Shown piece after piece: positions 1 through 11,198 of a stretch of 19,285 nt of DNA. The notes beneath the pieces are model-generated. The model saw only the letters and a list, made by a program, of their open reading frames with translations, had not been told where the DNA came from and ran no database searches. Position 1 is the stretch's first letter. Each line of letters opens with the position of its first letter. The position numbers and the translations under genes were made by a program. Origin of the DNA: Tieghemiomyces parasiticus (Eukaryota > Kickxellomycota > Dimargaritomycetes > Dimargaritales > Dimargaritaceae); the NCBI GenBank assembly GCA_027575765.1, contig JANBPT010000913.1:1-19285 (forward strand), read 5' to 3'.

Positions 1-1524
1 CCGGTGGACAGGCCAGTGGACCGTGTTTGGCTTCCATGTGGAATCCAGACCTCATTTACTTTCTGCGTGGGGGGGGGGGATTGCCCAAAACCATGCTTCT
101 TGGCAAAGTGTTAAGCAATCAACCCCCAGTACAACAATACCAGTTCTGAAACAAGCATAGGACGAAATCAGCGCCTTCTACCCTGCTGACTCACCAGCCA
201 GGCCTCTCCCACGAGGTTCACTGCCTGACTTTGCATTCCACTACCTAGTGATCTTCATTTCGGAGGAGCTAGCCTGCAGAGTGGGGTCCCTTGATGCCAG
301 CTCTGGCAGCCATGGCCTCCAACTAGGTATACTTTGACGCGTCAATCCCTTCCCCAACCCTGTTTATAGACAATGACCTGCACAGGTTTTGACATGTTTG
401 CTCGTCCATCGCGTGGGAACCTTCACCACCCTCCCAACCATCATTACGCGGGGGTTCCTGGCCACATAAGGCTCTCATGTCAACCAGGCACCCCGCGAGC
501 CCCTGGCGGCAAAGTCTATTACAAGCCTAACAATGTAACACCACTCTGGGCAGCGGTGGCCCACCACGCGTCTCATGCTTGCTTCCATTGCTGGCTTGTC
601 TATAGCTACTCGGTCGATCTAGTAGGCCACAGCAACTGCCCTGGAACCCTCTTCCCCTCCAAATCCTTGCGAAGTTGTTTGTGCAGACTATACCAGTTTC
701 CAAAGGGAATGGGTCCAATCCAATTCCTGTTAGTTGTTGCTTACTGTATACAAAGCTTGGGAACTGGCTAGGGGCCTCCCCACAATCACGGCATTGGGGG
801 GAGGCTGTTGCGGTGAAGGGAATTAGGTGGACATGGTAAGGGTAGATGCGACTAGAAAGGGGGCTAAGAAGAGTAGTATTTGAGAAGGAAACACTAGACC
901 AGAGCAGGGCATGACTCGACTGGGTGGCCAGTGGGAATTGAAGACCGCCAAAAGTGCATAGCAAGTACCTCATCATTTCAATTAAGACACAGGCTATTTG
1001 CAAAGGCATGATACATATCCTGGTTCATTCCATCGCAATAATGTGCTTGAAATCTGGCTAGCGCCCATCCCGGTCAGTATCTCCTCCTTACTGATTAAAG
1101 TTTCACACCGTGTACCTTGACAATTTCATGTACCTCTCTTGGAGTCTTGGCTGTTCAGATACACTCAGCGGCGGATGAGCAGCAAGATATTGGTTATGGT
1201 GGCCGTAGTTTTGGCCACCAACAAATCCTGGCTCGCCAAGACCTAACTCTATAAGTTAAAGGGCAACTCTTTATAATACAGAAATATAAAGGACCCATCG
1301 AAGTGTCCATTGATTGAGTGTTATTTCGAGCAAGTCTACACAAGTTGTTAATAGGTCCGAACTTGTTATATGGTCAGTATTACCCTGGTCGACCCGTTGG
1401 TGTCACAAACCGCCCTCTCTTCCCCATCTTGTGCGTTTCCATCGGCATCACCTCGTTTTTGTTGTCACCATTCACTTTCCGATCCCACCACTGGGCTCCA
1501 TTCAAAGTGTGCCTGGCTACCGTC
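1..1524. other. Left-end region without a supported gene
   Basis: I see no recognisable protein family in this stretch. Two overlapping open frames (373-771 on + and 527-1009 on -) have unremarkable composition, no motifs and no credible splice partners, so I do not call them. A run of eleven G lies at 69-79. The final 200 bases presumably include the 5' untranslated region and promoter of the HIT gene. The frame of its first exon is open upstream to about 1318, but the first ATG in that frame is the one at 1525. Confidence 0.5.
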
Positions 1525-2680
1525 ATGACTGACTGTATGTTCTGCCGCACTCTGGTCGAGGACCCGTCACGAATCCTAGCGGAGGTACGTTCGCGCGACC
1601 TAGGAAAAACCTTCCAGTTACGAGAATAAACCCCATTGCCCGAATGCACTATTGGGGACGGTACCGTGCGGAGTGGGAAGGTAATTATCGTCATGATAGC
1701 CCAGTCGCTCCCCCTGCTGGCACTCAAACTAACCGACTTGAACTTCCTCCCGTTTGAGGGCCCTTCGTGCTGCACAACCTCCGCCCCGTTTCGACTCACC
1801 ACCATACTTATCATGCCTCATCAACAGACCGAAGAATGGTTCATTGTAGAGGACATTCGTCCTATATCAGCCCACCATTACCTGGTTATCCCAAAACAGC
1901 ATTTGGGACCAGTATCGACCCTAACTGCTGCCCACTACCCTCTGGTCCAGTCGATGAATAAGGGTGGCCTCCAGTTTCTTCGGGATCGGTGCGCGGTGGA
2001 TGGTCGGGGAGGTACCCCCGAATTCAGGTAAGGCCAAGGAACCTTCGCCCCACCCCCCTCCTTCTTTCTCCAAAAATGCCGTATCGGGGTTGAAGAAGGG
2101 GGCCGGTAGGGTAATAGGGGTTTGCGTTGGCCGTTAGCATCTTGATTGTGCCACTTTTGTTTTGTCGGATAAGGGATCGGAGCTCAATTGCATCGGAGGT
2201 GCGGTAACGATAGGGTTGCTGTGACATCAAAGCCCCCTTTCTGTTGCCCGTAGCATCCAGAGTCCTCTCCGTTCATATCAATGGGGCCCATATCGCCAAC
2301 CGCCGCCGTTGCCACTGCAAGCACCCTCTAACCCACCCCTCCTCACTATCCCAATTACCATGATTCATACAAAACAACTTGTTCCTACGTCCCCCTCCCC
2401 TCACTCTCCTGCCACCCCTTGACCCGGATACCCTATCGGTCGGGATATCCCGTATCAATGTGATCCATCCCGCCCCTCCTCACTTATGACTATACACACC
2501 ACATTCCCCAGGTTCGGCTTCCACCGACCGCCTTTCAACAGCATCTACCACCTCCACCTGCACTGCATCGCGCTGCCGTTCACCAGCAAACTGGGCCGGG
2601 TGTTGTTTCCCTCCTTTAACAGTCGGTGGTTTTACCTTGCCGACCATTTCTTGGAAATTTTAAAGAAATCGACCAAGTAG
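1525..2680 (+). CDS. HIT-domain nucleotide phosphoramidase-like protein (HINT3/aprataxin-like subgroup)
   Basis: Three exons, 1525-1584, 1828-2027 and 2512-2680, join in phase to give 142 residues. Intron 1 runs from donor GTACGT to CAACAG, and intron 2 from GTAAGG to TTCCCCAG. Exon 1 gives MTDCMFC, the Cys-x2-Cys start common in this subgroup. Exon 2 gives EDIRPISAHHYLVIPKQH (about residues 28-45), the first half of the HIT fold. Exon 3 gives FGFHRPPFNS (88-97) followed by the active-site triad motif HLHLHCI (100-106), whose central His102 is the nucleophile in HIT hydrolases. FHxPPFNS before the triad is typical of HINT3-like proteins, which hydrolyse adenosine phosphoramidates and related nucleotide conjugates; substrate use here is inferred. 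The length is normal for the family (about 125-180). The start is the first ATG in frame. The gene converges on the glutamate dehydrogenase gene, with 325 bases between the two stops. Confidence 0.85.
2028..2511 (+). other. Intron 2 of the HIT-family gene (484 nt)
   Basis: This is a long intron for this locus, bounded by GTAAGG and TTCCCCAG. Joining its flanks rebuilds the expected join between the helix after HHYLVIPKQH and the FGFHRPPFNS segment. The interior is rich in C and has no coding frame matching the family. Short open frames on the minus strand (2024-2230 and 2273-2458) show no motif. Confidence 0.7.
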
Positions 2681-3005
2681 CACAGGTAGGGTTTACCTTT
2701 ACTTTAATCGATTTGGTGAGGTAATTGATTCGCTTGGAATATTCAGTTTATGAACCAAGTGGCACTGGCCCACCCAATGTTTTTATCGAACAGTCTATTG
2801 GAGGTTGAGGTAATTTCGATGAGAGGCACACGTGGTTTTGAGATACAATGGAAGGGGCAGTGGGTTCCAATATGAAAGGCAGGGCAGATGATAGTTAACC
2901 AATAGGTAATGGCTTACAAAAGTTGATTGCAAACATTGAATTGAAGTGTAAAAAAAAATAAGAAGTAAACTAGGCAGCTGACTGTGCTACGCGGAAGTGA
3001 CCCGT
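2681..3005. other. Intergenic region between convergent genes
   Basis: This 325-base spacer lies between the stop of the HIT gene and the stop of the glutamate dehydrogenase gene, so it should hold both 3' untranslated regions. It is more AT-rich than its neighbours and has an A9 tract at about 2951-2959, which on the minus strand reads as a T tract downstream of the dehydrogenase stop. No coding sequence is visible. Confidence 0.6.
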
Positions 3006-6000
3006 CTATTGCACCTCGCTCAGCTTCTGGAAGTACGGGGTCATAAACTCAAAGAAGGCGAACTGAGACGGCTCAGTACCGTACTTGTACACGAAGCGGG
3101 AGGCAAGGTACGCGCCAAAGATGGCCCGGGTGTAGGCCTCCGGAACACGGGCGAGGATGTTATCCATGCCGAGGGTATCGATGAGCAGCTTCGGCAGGGC
3201 CTCCGACAGGACGACATGGCGGAGAGCCACGTCATCCCACAGGGTGGTGTGCTGAAGTTCCTCGTTAAGCTTAACCACTGCTACCGATAGGTCGTCGGAA
3301 AGGATGGAACGGGGTTTGCCGGTACGCTTTTGTTCGCGCCAGAGGCACTCAAACTCGAGCTCGGCATTACGCTCAATGACCTGCTGGACGGCCTTGACGT
3401 AGGAGGCGTAGAAAGTTGGCGGAGAGGCCGGATCACGGACCATCATGTCGCGCTCGAAAGTGGTGTCATCAAATGCCAGGGCGGCCAGAACTTCCATGGA
3501 GCTGCAGGTGACGCCGCCCTTGTTGGCCGAGGCATCCTTGAACACCACAATACCGGCCTTCTCGAGACGGAGGCGAGCCTCCTGGGTGAAGAAGAGGTTG
3601 GCGCCCTCCACAACGTATTGGAACCGCGGGTTGCCGTCGGCATCAAACATCTTGTGCACGTTGGTCATGTCGACCGATTCGGGGCGGCCGCCACAGGGTA
3701 CGAAAAACTGGGCGCGGCAGAGAGGGTTGAGGTGGAACTCGTTGCGGAAGGTGAAACCGTCGGGCACTACCGTGCCGTTGGGCAGCTTGACGCGGTACTC
3801 GTCAACCAGCACGCGGAAGCCCTGCGCGGAGAGCTTCGCAACGTCAAAGTCGGAGATCATGCGCCGGGCGGTAGCCAGGCGGGTCAGTTCGGTCCGATCG
3901 ATGCCGACGGGGTCGTACAGCACGCCGCTGCCATCCACGACAGCCAGAGTCTTGTCGTGCGAGATCTTGATCTCGTTGGAGCCGAGATCGCCATCAGGGC
4001 CGCCCGTCTGCACCTTGGTGACCTGGTCTTCCTTGAGGCCCTGCTTGCGCAAGATGCCCAGGACGTACTGGTGGACGGAGCGGGTGGTGGCTCCGACGAT
4101 ATCGTGGCGAATTCCGCCCAGGGCCTGGCTCTTACCGGTGGTGAAGGCCTTCCAGAAGGTCGCCCCGCGGCGCCGGGCGTGTTGGCTGGCCCAGTCCATG
4201 AAATCGGCGGTGCCCTCGTCGGGTCCGAAGAAGAGGATCTCGGGCTTCCCGTACAAATCCACAATCTTCTCCTTGATGCCAGGGGTCTGGCCGTCCAAGA
4301 GGAGATCGAGGACGCTATCGACGTACTTTTCGAAGGCGACGCGGGACTTGTCCTGCTGGTTGAAATCGAGCAGGATGGTACCCTTGGACCCGCCCTCGGG
4401 AATGTCCTTGTTCTTGCGCTGCTGGGTGGCGGCCAGGCCGTAGTTCTCATCAAACAGCGAGCGCAGGTTGATAGAGTAGGCCTCCTTGTTGCGGGACCGG
4501 ATCACGCGGATCCCGCCGCGGGCGACGTCGCGGAAGCGCAGGTGGAACGCACGGAACTCGCTGGCCACGACCAAAAACATGCCGTACAGCGGGGTGGGAT
4601 ACTCGATATCGGGCAGGAAGGCCGGGTTCAGGCGGAAGCTCAGGGCGACCTTGGTGGGCTGGTACATGTTGGTCTTCAGGACGTGGCGGTTGAAGGTGAA
4701 CAGGGACTCGAACACCATAAATTCGTGGGAGTTGGTAGTGGTGCGCCGGATCTTGTCCAGGAGCTCGTCGTCGGTCAGGGCCTTGCCGGCCTGCAGGCGC
4801 TGGTAGCTCAGGGTGGGTTTGAGGCTGCTGTCGGCCGTGGGGTTGACGTAGTGCACCATGGCGAAGTTGACGTAGAGCAGTTTGATGAGCTCTGGGTAGC
4901 GCAGCAGAATGTCCAGGATGTACTCGCGGGTGAAGGTATCGATGCGCAAGCGCTTCTTGATCTTATCCAGAACCTCAATATGGTGGGGGTCAGAGGAGTC
5001 GAGGGCGCCGGCCAGGGTGGTGTACTCACTACCCAGACGGTTGAGGAAGTGCTGAGCAAAGATCCAGCCCACGTAGCCGTAGGTTGTCTCCTGGACGCTC
5101 AGCTCATTGCGCTGGAAAAGGGGCTGGAGCGGGGTGGACGGAATGCAGTAGATGAGACTGGCCTCCTTGAGCACCTGCTGGATGGTGTGCTCAATGGGGG
5201 GCGACTTGGAGTTGGTCAGCGGGTTCAAGTACAGCGACAGGATGGTGACCCCGTTCGAAAAGTTCTCGCAGTATTTACGGGTCGAGTACAGGTCGTAGTA
5301 GTGGTACAGATCCGACATGGCCGAGAAAAAGTGCTGGGTGCTGCCCTGACGGTACCCGATGATGAGGCGGCGCTCGCGCGAGTTGGGGATCTCGTGCAAC
5401 TCCAGCACAGGGCCGGAGCGGTCGAGCACGTGGCCGATGACCTTCTGGTAGGCTTCCAAAGTGTTGGGCGTGGCCTTACCCAGGAAGGTCCGATCCGATA
5501 CCTGCTGGATATCGCGCAGCTGGTCGCCAGTGGGCTCGGCGTTGACAAAGTCGCAGCGGGTGATGAAGTAGCAACGCAGCTGGGCCTTGAGTTTCTCGGA
5601 CACGGTGCCGCGCGAGCGGTACGACTCCAGACGGTAAGCCTTGGCCGGAGTGCTGATGTCGAGGTAGTTGTCATCGATACGGCGCTCGTGCTGCGGACCC
5701 TGGATCTCCGACACACCGGGCAACGATGTGTGGATGAAGACCGCACCGTCCTCGCTCTCCTTCTCGAGGTTGATGTCCAGCTCCGAGTTGGACTGCGAGA
5801 AGGAGCTGACCTGGGCACCGTACAGCGCAAGGATGTGGTTGGCGATGGTCTCGTCATTCTCGAGCATGAAGTACATGTCATCGATACCGAGGTTGCTAAC
5901 GGGGGGTGTTAAGAAAGGGGGATAAATGAGTGGAGAGGGGGGGGTTTAAGTGTGGTGATGATAAGAGAAGGTTAGCGTTGGAAAAGGGCAGTCTGGGGAT

Positions 6001-6395
6001 GCGGGAAGGCAGAGGAAAAGAGGCGGGCGACTGCCTGCCAGATTTAGATCAATGCCACTCTGCCGTGGGCTGGCCCGGGTGGCTCAGACTCGATAGACCA
6101 GGCCGCTCGGAAGCAGGGCGCGGCTGCTTTTACCGGTCCCCGGAAAAGCCAGTCACCAGTTACGGTTGCAAAAGGGGGTGGAGGGTAAGGAACACGCCCC
6201 CGCCACTCCACTACGTCGCACACAGGCCAACGGGCTCGAGATGACTTACTTGTAGAACCAGGTGATCTCGTGCTGGATCAGCTCCTTGGGGATGAAGCCC
6301 ATCTTCTCGAGAACAGCGGAGACCCGAAGCATCTGGTCCTGCTTGCCCTCGTAGATGTTGGCCGAGTAGTCGGGGCTATGCTCGGTGGTCGCCAT
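3006..6395 (-). CDS. GDH2: NAD-dependent glutamate dehydrogenase, large fungal type
   Basis: This enzyme oxidises L-glutamate with NAD+ and water to 2-oxoglutarate, ammonium and NADH, feeding nitrogen catabolism. Two exons on the minus strand, 6395-6250 and 5895-3006, join in phase (donor GTAAGT, acceptor CCGTTAG) to give 1011 residues, close to the usual length of the 110-120 kDa fungal class. Exon 1 supplies the N-terminus (MATTEHSPDYSANIYEGKQD). The splice restores WFYNNLGIDDMYFMLEND, a continuous conserved stretch. The N-terminal 450 residues are the regulatory part. The catalytic half shows RDVARGGIRV (about 504), EGGSKG with its lysine near 553, GPDEGTADFMDWAS (about 600), FTTGKSQALGG (about 628), GGPDGDLGSNEI (about 680), DGSGVLYDP (about 700) and VEGANLFFTQEARLRLE (about 808), all features of the Glu/Leu/Phe/Val dehydrogenase fold. 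No break is visible. Exon 2 avoids TTA, CTA and TCA codons almost completely, which suggests strong codon selection. Confidence 0.97.
5896..6249 (-). other. Intron of the GDH2 gene (354 nt)
   Basis: On the minus strand it starts GTAAGT and ends CTTAACACCCCCCGTTAG, so a CTTAAC branch-like site lies shortly before the acceptor. It holds a G/C homopolymer tract near 5935-5945. The plus-strand open frame inside it (5930-6244) has no recognisable content. Confidence 0.85.
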
Positions 6396-7050
6396 GGCAG
6401 TAGACTAGATGGAGAACCCGGGGGGTGGGTGAATGGCGTAATACGGACAGGATAACACGTTGGACGTGAAAGTGGAAAGGGCCGGTAGAGAAATAGGGTG
6501 GCCGATTATGGTGGGGAGGTGGAGGTCGAAGGGCTGGAAAAAGAGCAGTCTCGGGGCGGAGCGGTAGGCCAGGCTTATAAAGGCAACGGTGACTGGCACT
6601 ATGGCTTAGTACAAATGGGGTGGTCAAGTGGAGGCGAAAAGGAGGGCAGGACGAGGCGAGGTGGGGGACAAGATGGATCCGCAAGCGCAGGCGGGCAATC
6701 AGAGTGTGGTGTGAGGACAATGGCCGGCAGCAACGGGCGAGCGATGGGCTTGGTGGGACGGTGGATGCGGCGGACAATGGGTTGAGGTGAGAAGGACGGT
6801 GGACGAACGTCGGCAGTGCCAAGCAGCCGCGGTGCGTTCAGAGAAGAGTCGCTGGACGAGGATGTCGGAGGGGGGCAAACAGCAATCGGCACGCTTGGAC
6901 GACGGGTAGTGGGGTGGAATGCGATACGGCACGATTAGGGTGCAGGGGAAATTCGGCACTCGAGGTTGGGCTGATAGGGATATGGCGGCGGCGGCGGTGG
7001 TGGGGGGTGAACTGATTAGCAATGGGGCAAGTGCCCATGCGCTTTTATAC
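6396..7050 (-). promoter_or_regulatory. Upstream region of GDH2, pyrimidine-rich on the coding strand
   Basis: Read on the minus strand, the region upstream of the GDH2 start is strongly C/T-rich (purine-rich as printed, roughly 6440-7000), as is common in fungal promoters of well-expressed genes. A TATA-like CTTTATAAG lies at 6574-6582, about 180 bases upstream of the start codon. The many short open frames here (6376-7038) are compositional artefacts of the purine bias. Confidence 0.5.
6574..6582 (-). promoter_or_regulatory. Candidate TATA box of GDH2
   Basis: The string CTTTATAAG on the minus strand lies about 180 bases upstream of the GDH2 ATG, within the pyrimidine-rich region. Position and sequence fit a TATA element. 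Nothing else confirms it. Confidence 0.4.
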
Positions 7051-10000
7051 CGGCCATCGATTCAGCACAACTGGGTTGGGTTGAAAGGGGGCGGGGGAGA
7101 CTGGCCCACATCGGGGTACGGGAGTATCAGCCTGGCGAGGGTGAGGAAAATGGGGTTTGTCAGTAGTGAATCAAGCCGAGAGGGGTGGGGGGGCACCTTT
7201 TCGCCTCCCATCCGGCTAATAGTAGCCTCACCGGATGGTGTGAGGCGGCCGGCGGGAGCAGCGATGATCCCCCTCGCAGTGGGCCGTGCCCCCCTTTCCA
7301 TCCTCCACAGCCCCCAGCACATCGCCAGTCCCCGCGCTCTCACCCACCCTGTCTCCTTAAATGATAGCCAATCCCGCCTGGGCCAGTCCCCATCAACGTT
7401 GAGTAATCGATTGGTCACCAAGTCGGCGCTGTAAGGCCAATACACGCTGCGGCCCGTCACCTGGACGGCAAGTCACACCACCACGTACCATCGACGCCGG
7501 CTCCCCCCTACTCGACGGGAGACTGTGCGCGGCCGATCAGTTCGCAACGAACCCCAGGCACGTTTAAACCACCCATCTATTGACCCGGCATAGGAGGTGG
7601 CCGACTAGCTATATTTCCCAGTCGTCCAAGCTGTGCCGTTGCCGTAAAGATAGCTGCCGCCCCTGAGGCAAGCACCGTCGGATGTCAATCGACCTACCGT
7701 GGTCAAGGTGAGAGATTATTTGGGTCGGGGACTGTGGAAAAGCCGTCACGGTACAGCCAAAATTCCGATGCGACGCTGTGACTCACCAAGAGCGTGGGCC
7801 AGCAGATTGGTCGGCCTGCCCGTTGCTATTTTTATGGATCATTCATTCAACCTGCCGTCCAGCGCCTTCCGCTTCCAGCCCCCGTGGCCCTAAAAGATAG
7901 GCTTCAAACTAAAAATAGACGCGGCTGCCATTCGGCCAGGCCTAAATGCCGTGTACTGGATGGGTCTATTTTGGTCCGCTCGTCCAGCACAGCGCCTTCA
8001 TTAGGCGCATCACCAGTCAAACACGCAAGCTTACGTGGCCTACCCCGCTTAGATGTATTTTCTCCCTCAAACCAAGAAGTCAGGGATGGGCGGCGTGGTT
8101 GGCCATTTCATTTCGCCCTCAAATTATGTGAACAGGACTCTTCTCCCGTACCTTCTCTTTGCCCCCTGCCTCTGTATTATTTAACGTTTCATGTGCTACC
8201 CCTGGTCGTTAAGGCCGGTGAAGGGGGAGTGGCACCAACCTATGCCGTACCACTCCCATATTCTCGTCCCAGACTCGCTGGCGAGTATGTTAGCCGCAGG
8301 GCCTACCCAGCCACACCCCGGCATTCGTTTGCTAATGCGGTGAGGATACACGCAAAGAAGCGGCAGCGAGAAGGAAAGACGTGGCTCGTACTCCTTTCCC
8401 TGAGCGACAGAAAGGTGTGGTCTGGCGCACACTAACTTTTGTTTCTTACTCCTGGTGGATACCTACGTTCACTAGGCAGCGGACAGGGAGTGCAATGACG
8501 CAAGAAAGTCGGTAAATGATCTATTCTTACCACAATTTAAAGTTCTGGACTGGCCCTCTCCAACAGTGTGTCAGCCATCACTTACTCTGAATCCACTGCT
8601 GTCCCATTAAACTATCAAGCCATCCAACTGGTTGGGACCCCTTTCCTGATGACCCTAGCTCTACGGCCAACAGAATCCTCGCTGCAGCTGGCAGAGCGTT
8701 ACTTGATGACTCGCCACTATTGTTACCCCCCCCCCCCTTGTTACACATTCACTTTGTGCCCGGTCAACTGGGCTCCACCACGGTAGCTACATGGCGTGCT
8801 CTAGGCATGCTAACCAATAATGACGAGTCACACTTTACTCTACTGAGGATCGCCACTCCGCTTCCCGACCCCATTGTCACCGGTCCTCCCTTGCACATTC
8901 TTCGCTTCCGGATTGACGGTTGAGGTCAAGTTGCCGAAAAGTACCTTGGCGTACTAAATTCGGCCACGGCTTCACTCAAGTCAGTGTCCAATTGACGTGA
9001 CTGTAGGTATCTGACCCAGTTCATTAGTAAACTTGCCGACGCTAACTTGGTGGTTTTTGTCGACTGGGGGCTTCGGCGTTGTGTCTTTCCTGTCCATGTT
9101 CACGTACAGGAGTACACTTAGACCGTTGGAGAGGTCATACACACACGGTTTAACCTAAGTGACCAGGGTGGCTACAACAGAATCGGCGATGGCTGCACTC
9201 ACCACATGTAGTGGCAACTCGCCCCCCCCTATTGTCGCTGTATCCAAAAGCCAGTCACGCAATCAGGCCGGCTAAGGGCCACCGCATATGGGATCATTTT
9301 TCAGGGTGGCGCGGCCGGAATGTCCGCGCGTGCGTTCCAACCACCACCACCACCCTTAAACGCTGGATACGATCATCGGTTGGGTGCCGAGCTAGGACTA
9401 TGAATCAGTGCAACTTTGCCCAAATAGGATACCTCCCAATTTACGTCGGGCCAATGGCTTCTGGTGGCATGTTCGGCAAGTCGACAGCTATATGACGGCA
9501 GTGAATTCGAGGGCAGCGTGGGAGTCACGTCGGATCAGCCCACCCACCGTGTACTGCTGGCGAATGATTAATTGACTGGCCAACGCGGCCCAGCCAAGTG
9601 CGGGGTTGCCTATCGCCCCATTTGGCCTGGGCTTCAACCACAATCACCCCTCTTGAGCAGCCCCCGGTCTATGTCGCCACCTCCTCTTCCCTCTCTGTCC
9701 ATCGTCCCTTTTTCATTAACTCACCACCCTCCCCGTGTGGGTCCAACTCTGTGCATGCCAATCGGCACTAACGGCCCGGGCCCACCTGGCCAAGTTGGAC
9801 ATCTCAGCACCGAAAAGCCAGGGGACGCCAGGCCATGGCCCCTGCGCGAGAACCGCCAGTAAGCCTTCCATCCAAGATTGTGGCGGAAATATGGCTGGGG
9901 AACAGACGGCAACAAGGACTACAAACCCCCTCCTAATCAAAATGGGCGTGGGCTGGTAAAATGGAGGGAGGGTCAAGGCCGCTCGTCCCTTGATCGACCA

Positions 10001-10936
10001 GTCTCTTTCATTCTCCCGCCCTCCCCTTCTCCGTACCGTCCTCAGGTTGGGCTGGTAGCATGGTCCAATGGCCCGATTGCAACGTGAGGAAAGGGGTCGG
10101 ACCGTGACTGCTTTCCGACCTTGTCACGAGGGAAGGGAAACGCTGATCGTTTGGGTCGTCCTCAGCTGACCACTTTGAGGGGCGCTGGCTTCTACGATCC
10201 TTCATCTTGCCTGGCGCAGCCCCTTACCGCTTAACCTGACCGTTTAACCAGCTTGATATCCATTTTCGGATGCTAGCTTGACATGCTGAATGGTCACAGC
10301 TTCCCCTAAATGGCGCTGCCACTGGTCTAGTGGCATACATAGTTCGCCTGATTCGATGTACGGGTAAACTAAGGCGGTCTTTGCCGAGCACTGTGCGATA
10401 CTGCAGGACTGGGAATAGAGTGTAGCAAACCAGGGGGGAGCCAAAGTGGAGATTAATATGTGGCGGCAATGGCGTGACTGATTTCAGCTCAGAATATATC
10501 AAGGTGTAGCCATGGAGATGTGGCTCTCAAACCGTACTTGATGGCTGGAAAGCATATGTCGATTCAGGTAATTGTACCAAAGCCTGGGCATCCAGGTTGT
10601 CAGGACCAAATGCCAAGGTCTACGTTGGCAGCTATCGAAGGTGTTGTTTAGGTTGACGAAGAGGGCCAGGGAGGAGGGCGGTAACATGGCCGTGAGAGGG
10701 ACACGCTGACAGTGCGCAACCCACCAACTGGTAGCCCTGCCATGTCCTGGATCAGTCGACAGTCAGCGCGGAACCGGATCGTCCACTGGTAAGACACCGT
10801 CGTCCGATGAGCGATACTAAGGGGGCATAAGCACATACTGGTTCAGGAATGCCCGGCTATTATTGCCTCTTCCCACTGTAAGCCATTTGCAGACCCCAAA
10901 CCTCAACGATCCCCACGTTTCGGCCCAGCATCCGCA
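7051..10936. other. Long region without a supported gene
   Basis: No frame here gives a recognisable domain, and the longest one (7794-8435, +) has low-information sequence. A few stretches look as if they were once coding: 8568-8923 and 8930-9110 on the plus strand (for example VVFVDWGLRR near 9050), and 10244-10687 on the minus strand. All are interrupted by stops, and I cannot name a family. Simple-sequence elements include a run of twelve C at 8726-8737 and an ACC repeat near 9340-9355. I found no tRNA-like or rRNA-like sequence. Confidence 0.5.
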
Positions 10937-11012
10937 ATGTCTCATTTCTCGAAACTCCGATTCCCGGCCTTGCGCCGATCGGCCGGTCCGGTGCGCACCG
11001 CTACTGTCACAG
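10937..11012 (+). other. Possible alternative first exon of the TPR gene
   Basis: The ATG at 10937 opens an Arg-rich, acid-free stretch (MSHFSKLRFPALRRSAG) that resembles a mitochondrial presequence and ends at a good donor, ACAG|GTGAGT. It is phase-compatible with two acceptors: one at 11052, giving a 40-nt intron and a 273-residue protein, and one at 11369, giving a 357-nt intron that skips the 11199 start. I cannot decide between these models and the simple start at 11199. Confidence 0.35.
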
Positions 11013-11198
11013 GTGAGTGGACCAGACCATTCCGTAAATGGAAGCAAAGCAGGTCTGATCACCCAAATTCTGCAACGACTCCAGCGAGAATACTTTAATG
11101 AACACCGGACTAACGCGCCACCCTTGACGACCCCTTGCCTATTTCGACGCACGCACCGTCGCTTCCAATCTTTCTCAGCCCTGCGCCCTAAATTGGCC

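Noticed and set aside
3330..5912. Large plus-strand open frame opposite GDH2 as a separate gene
   Set aside because: It shares codon boundaries with an unmistakable dehydrogenase, and its openness follows from the missing TTA, CTA and TCA codons. Its sequence is low in information and shows no domain.
7794..8435. 213-residue plus-strand open frame as a gene
   Set aside because: No recognisable motif, no convincing splice sites and random-looking composition; it is within what chance can produce at this GC content.
9830..9935. F-box-like stretch LPSKIVAEIWL near 9862-9894
   Set aside because: Only one short match to a loose motif, with a stop soon after and no supporting repeats.
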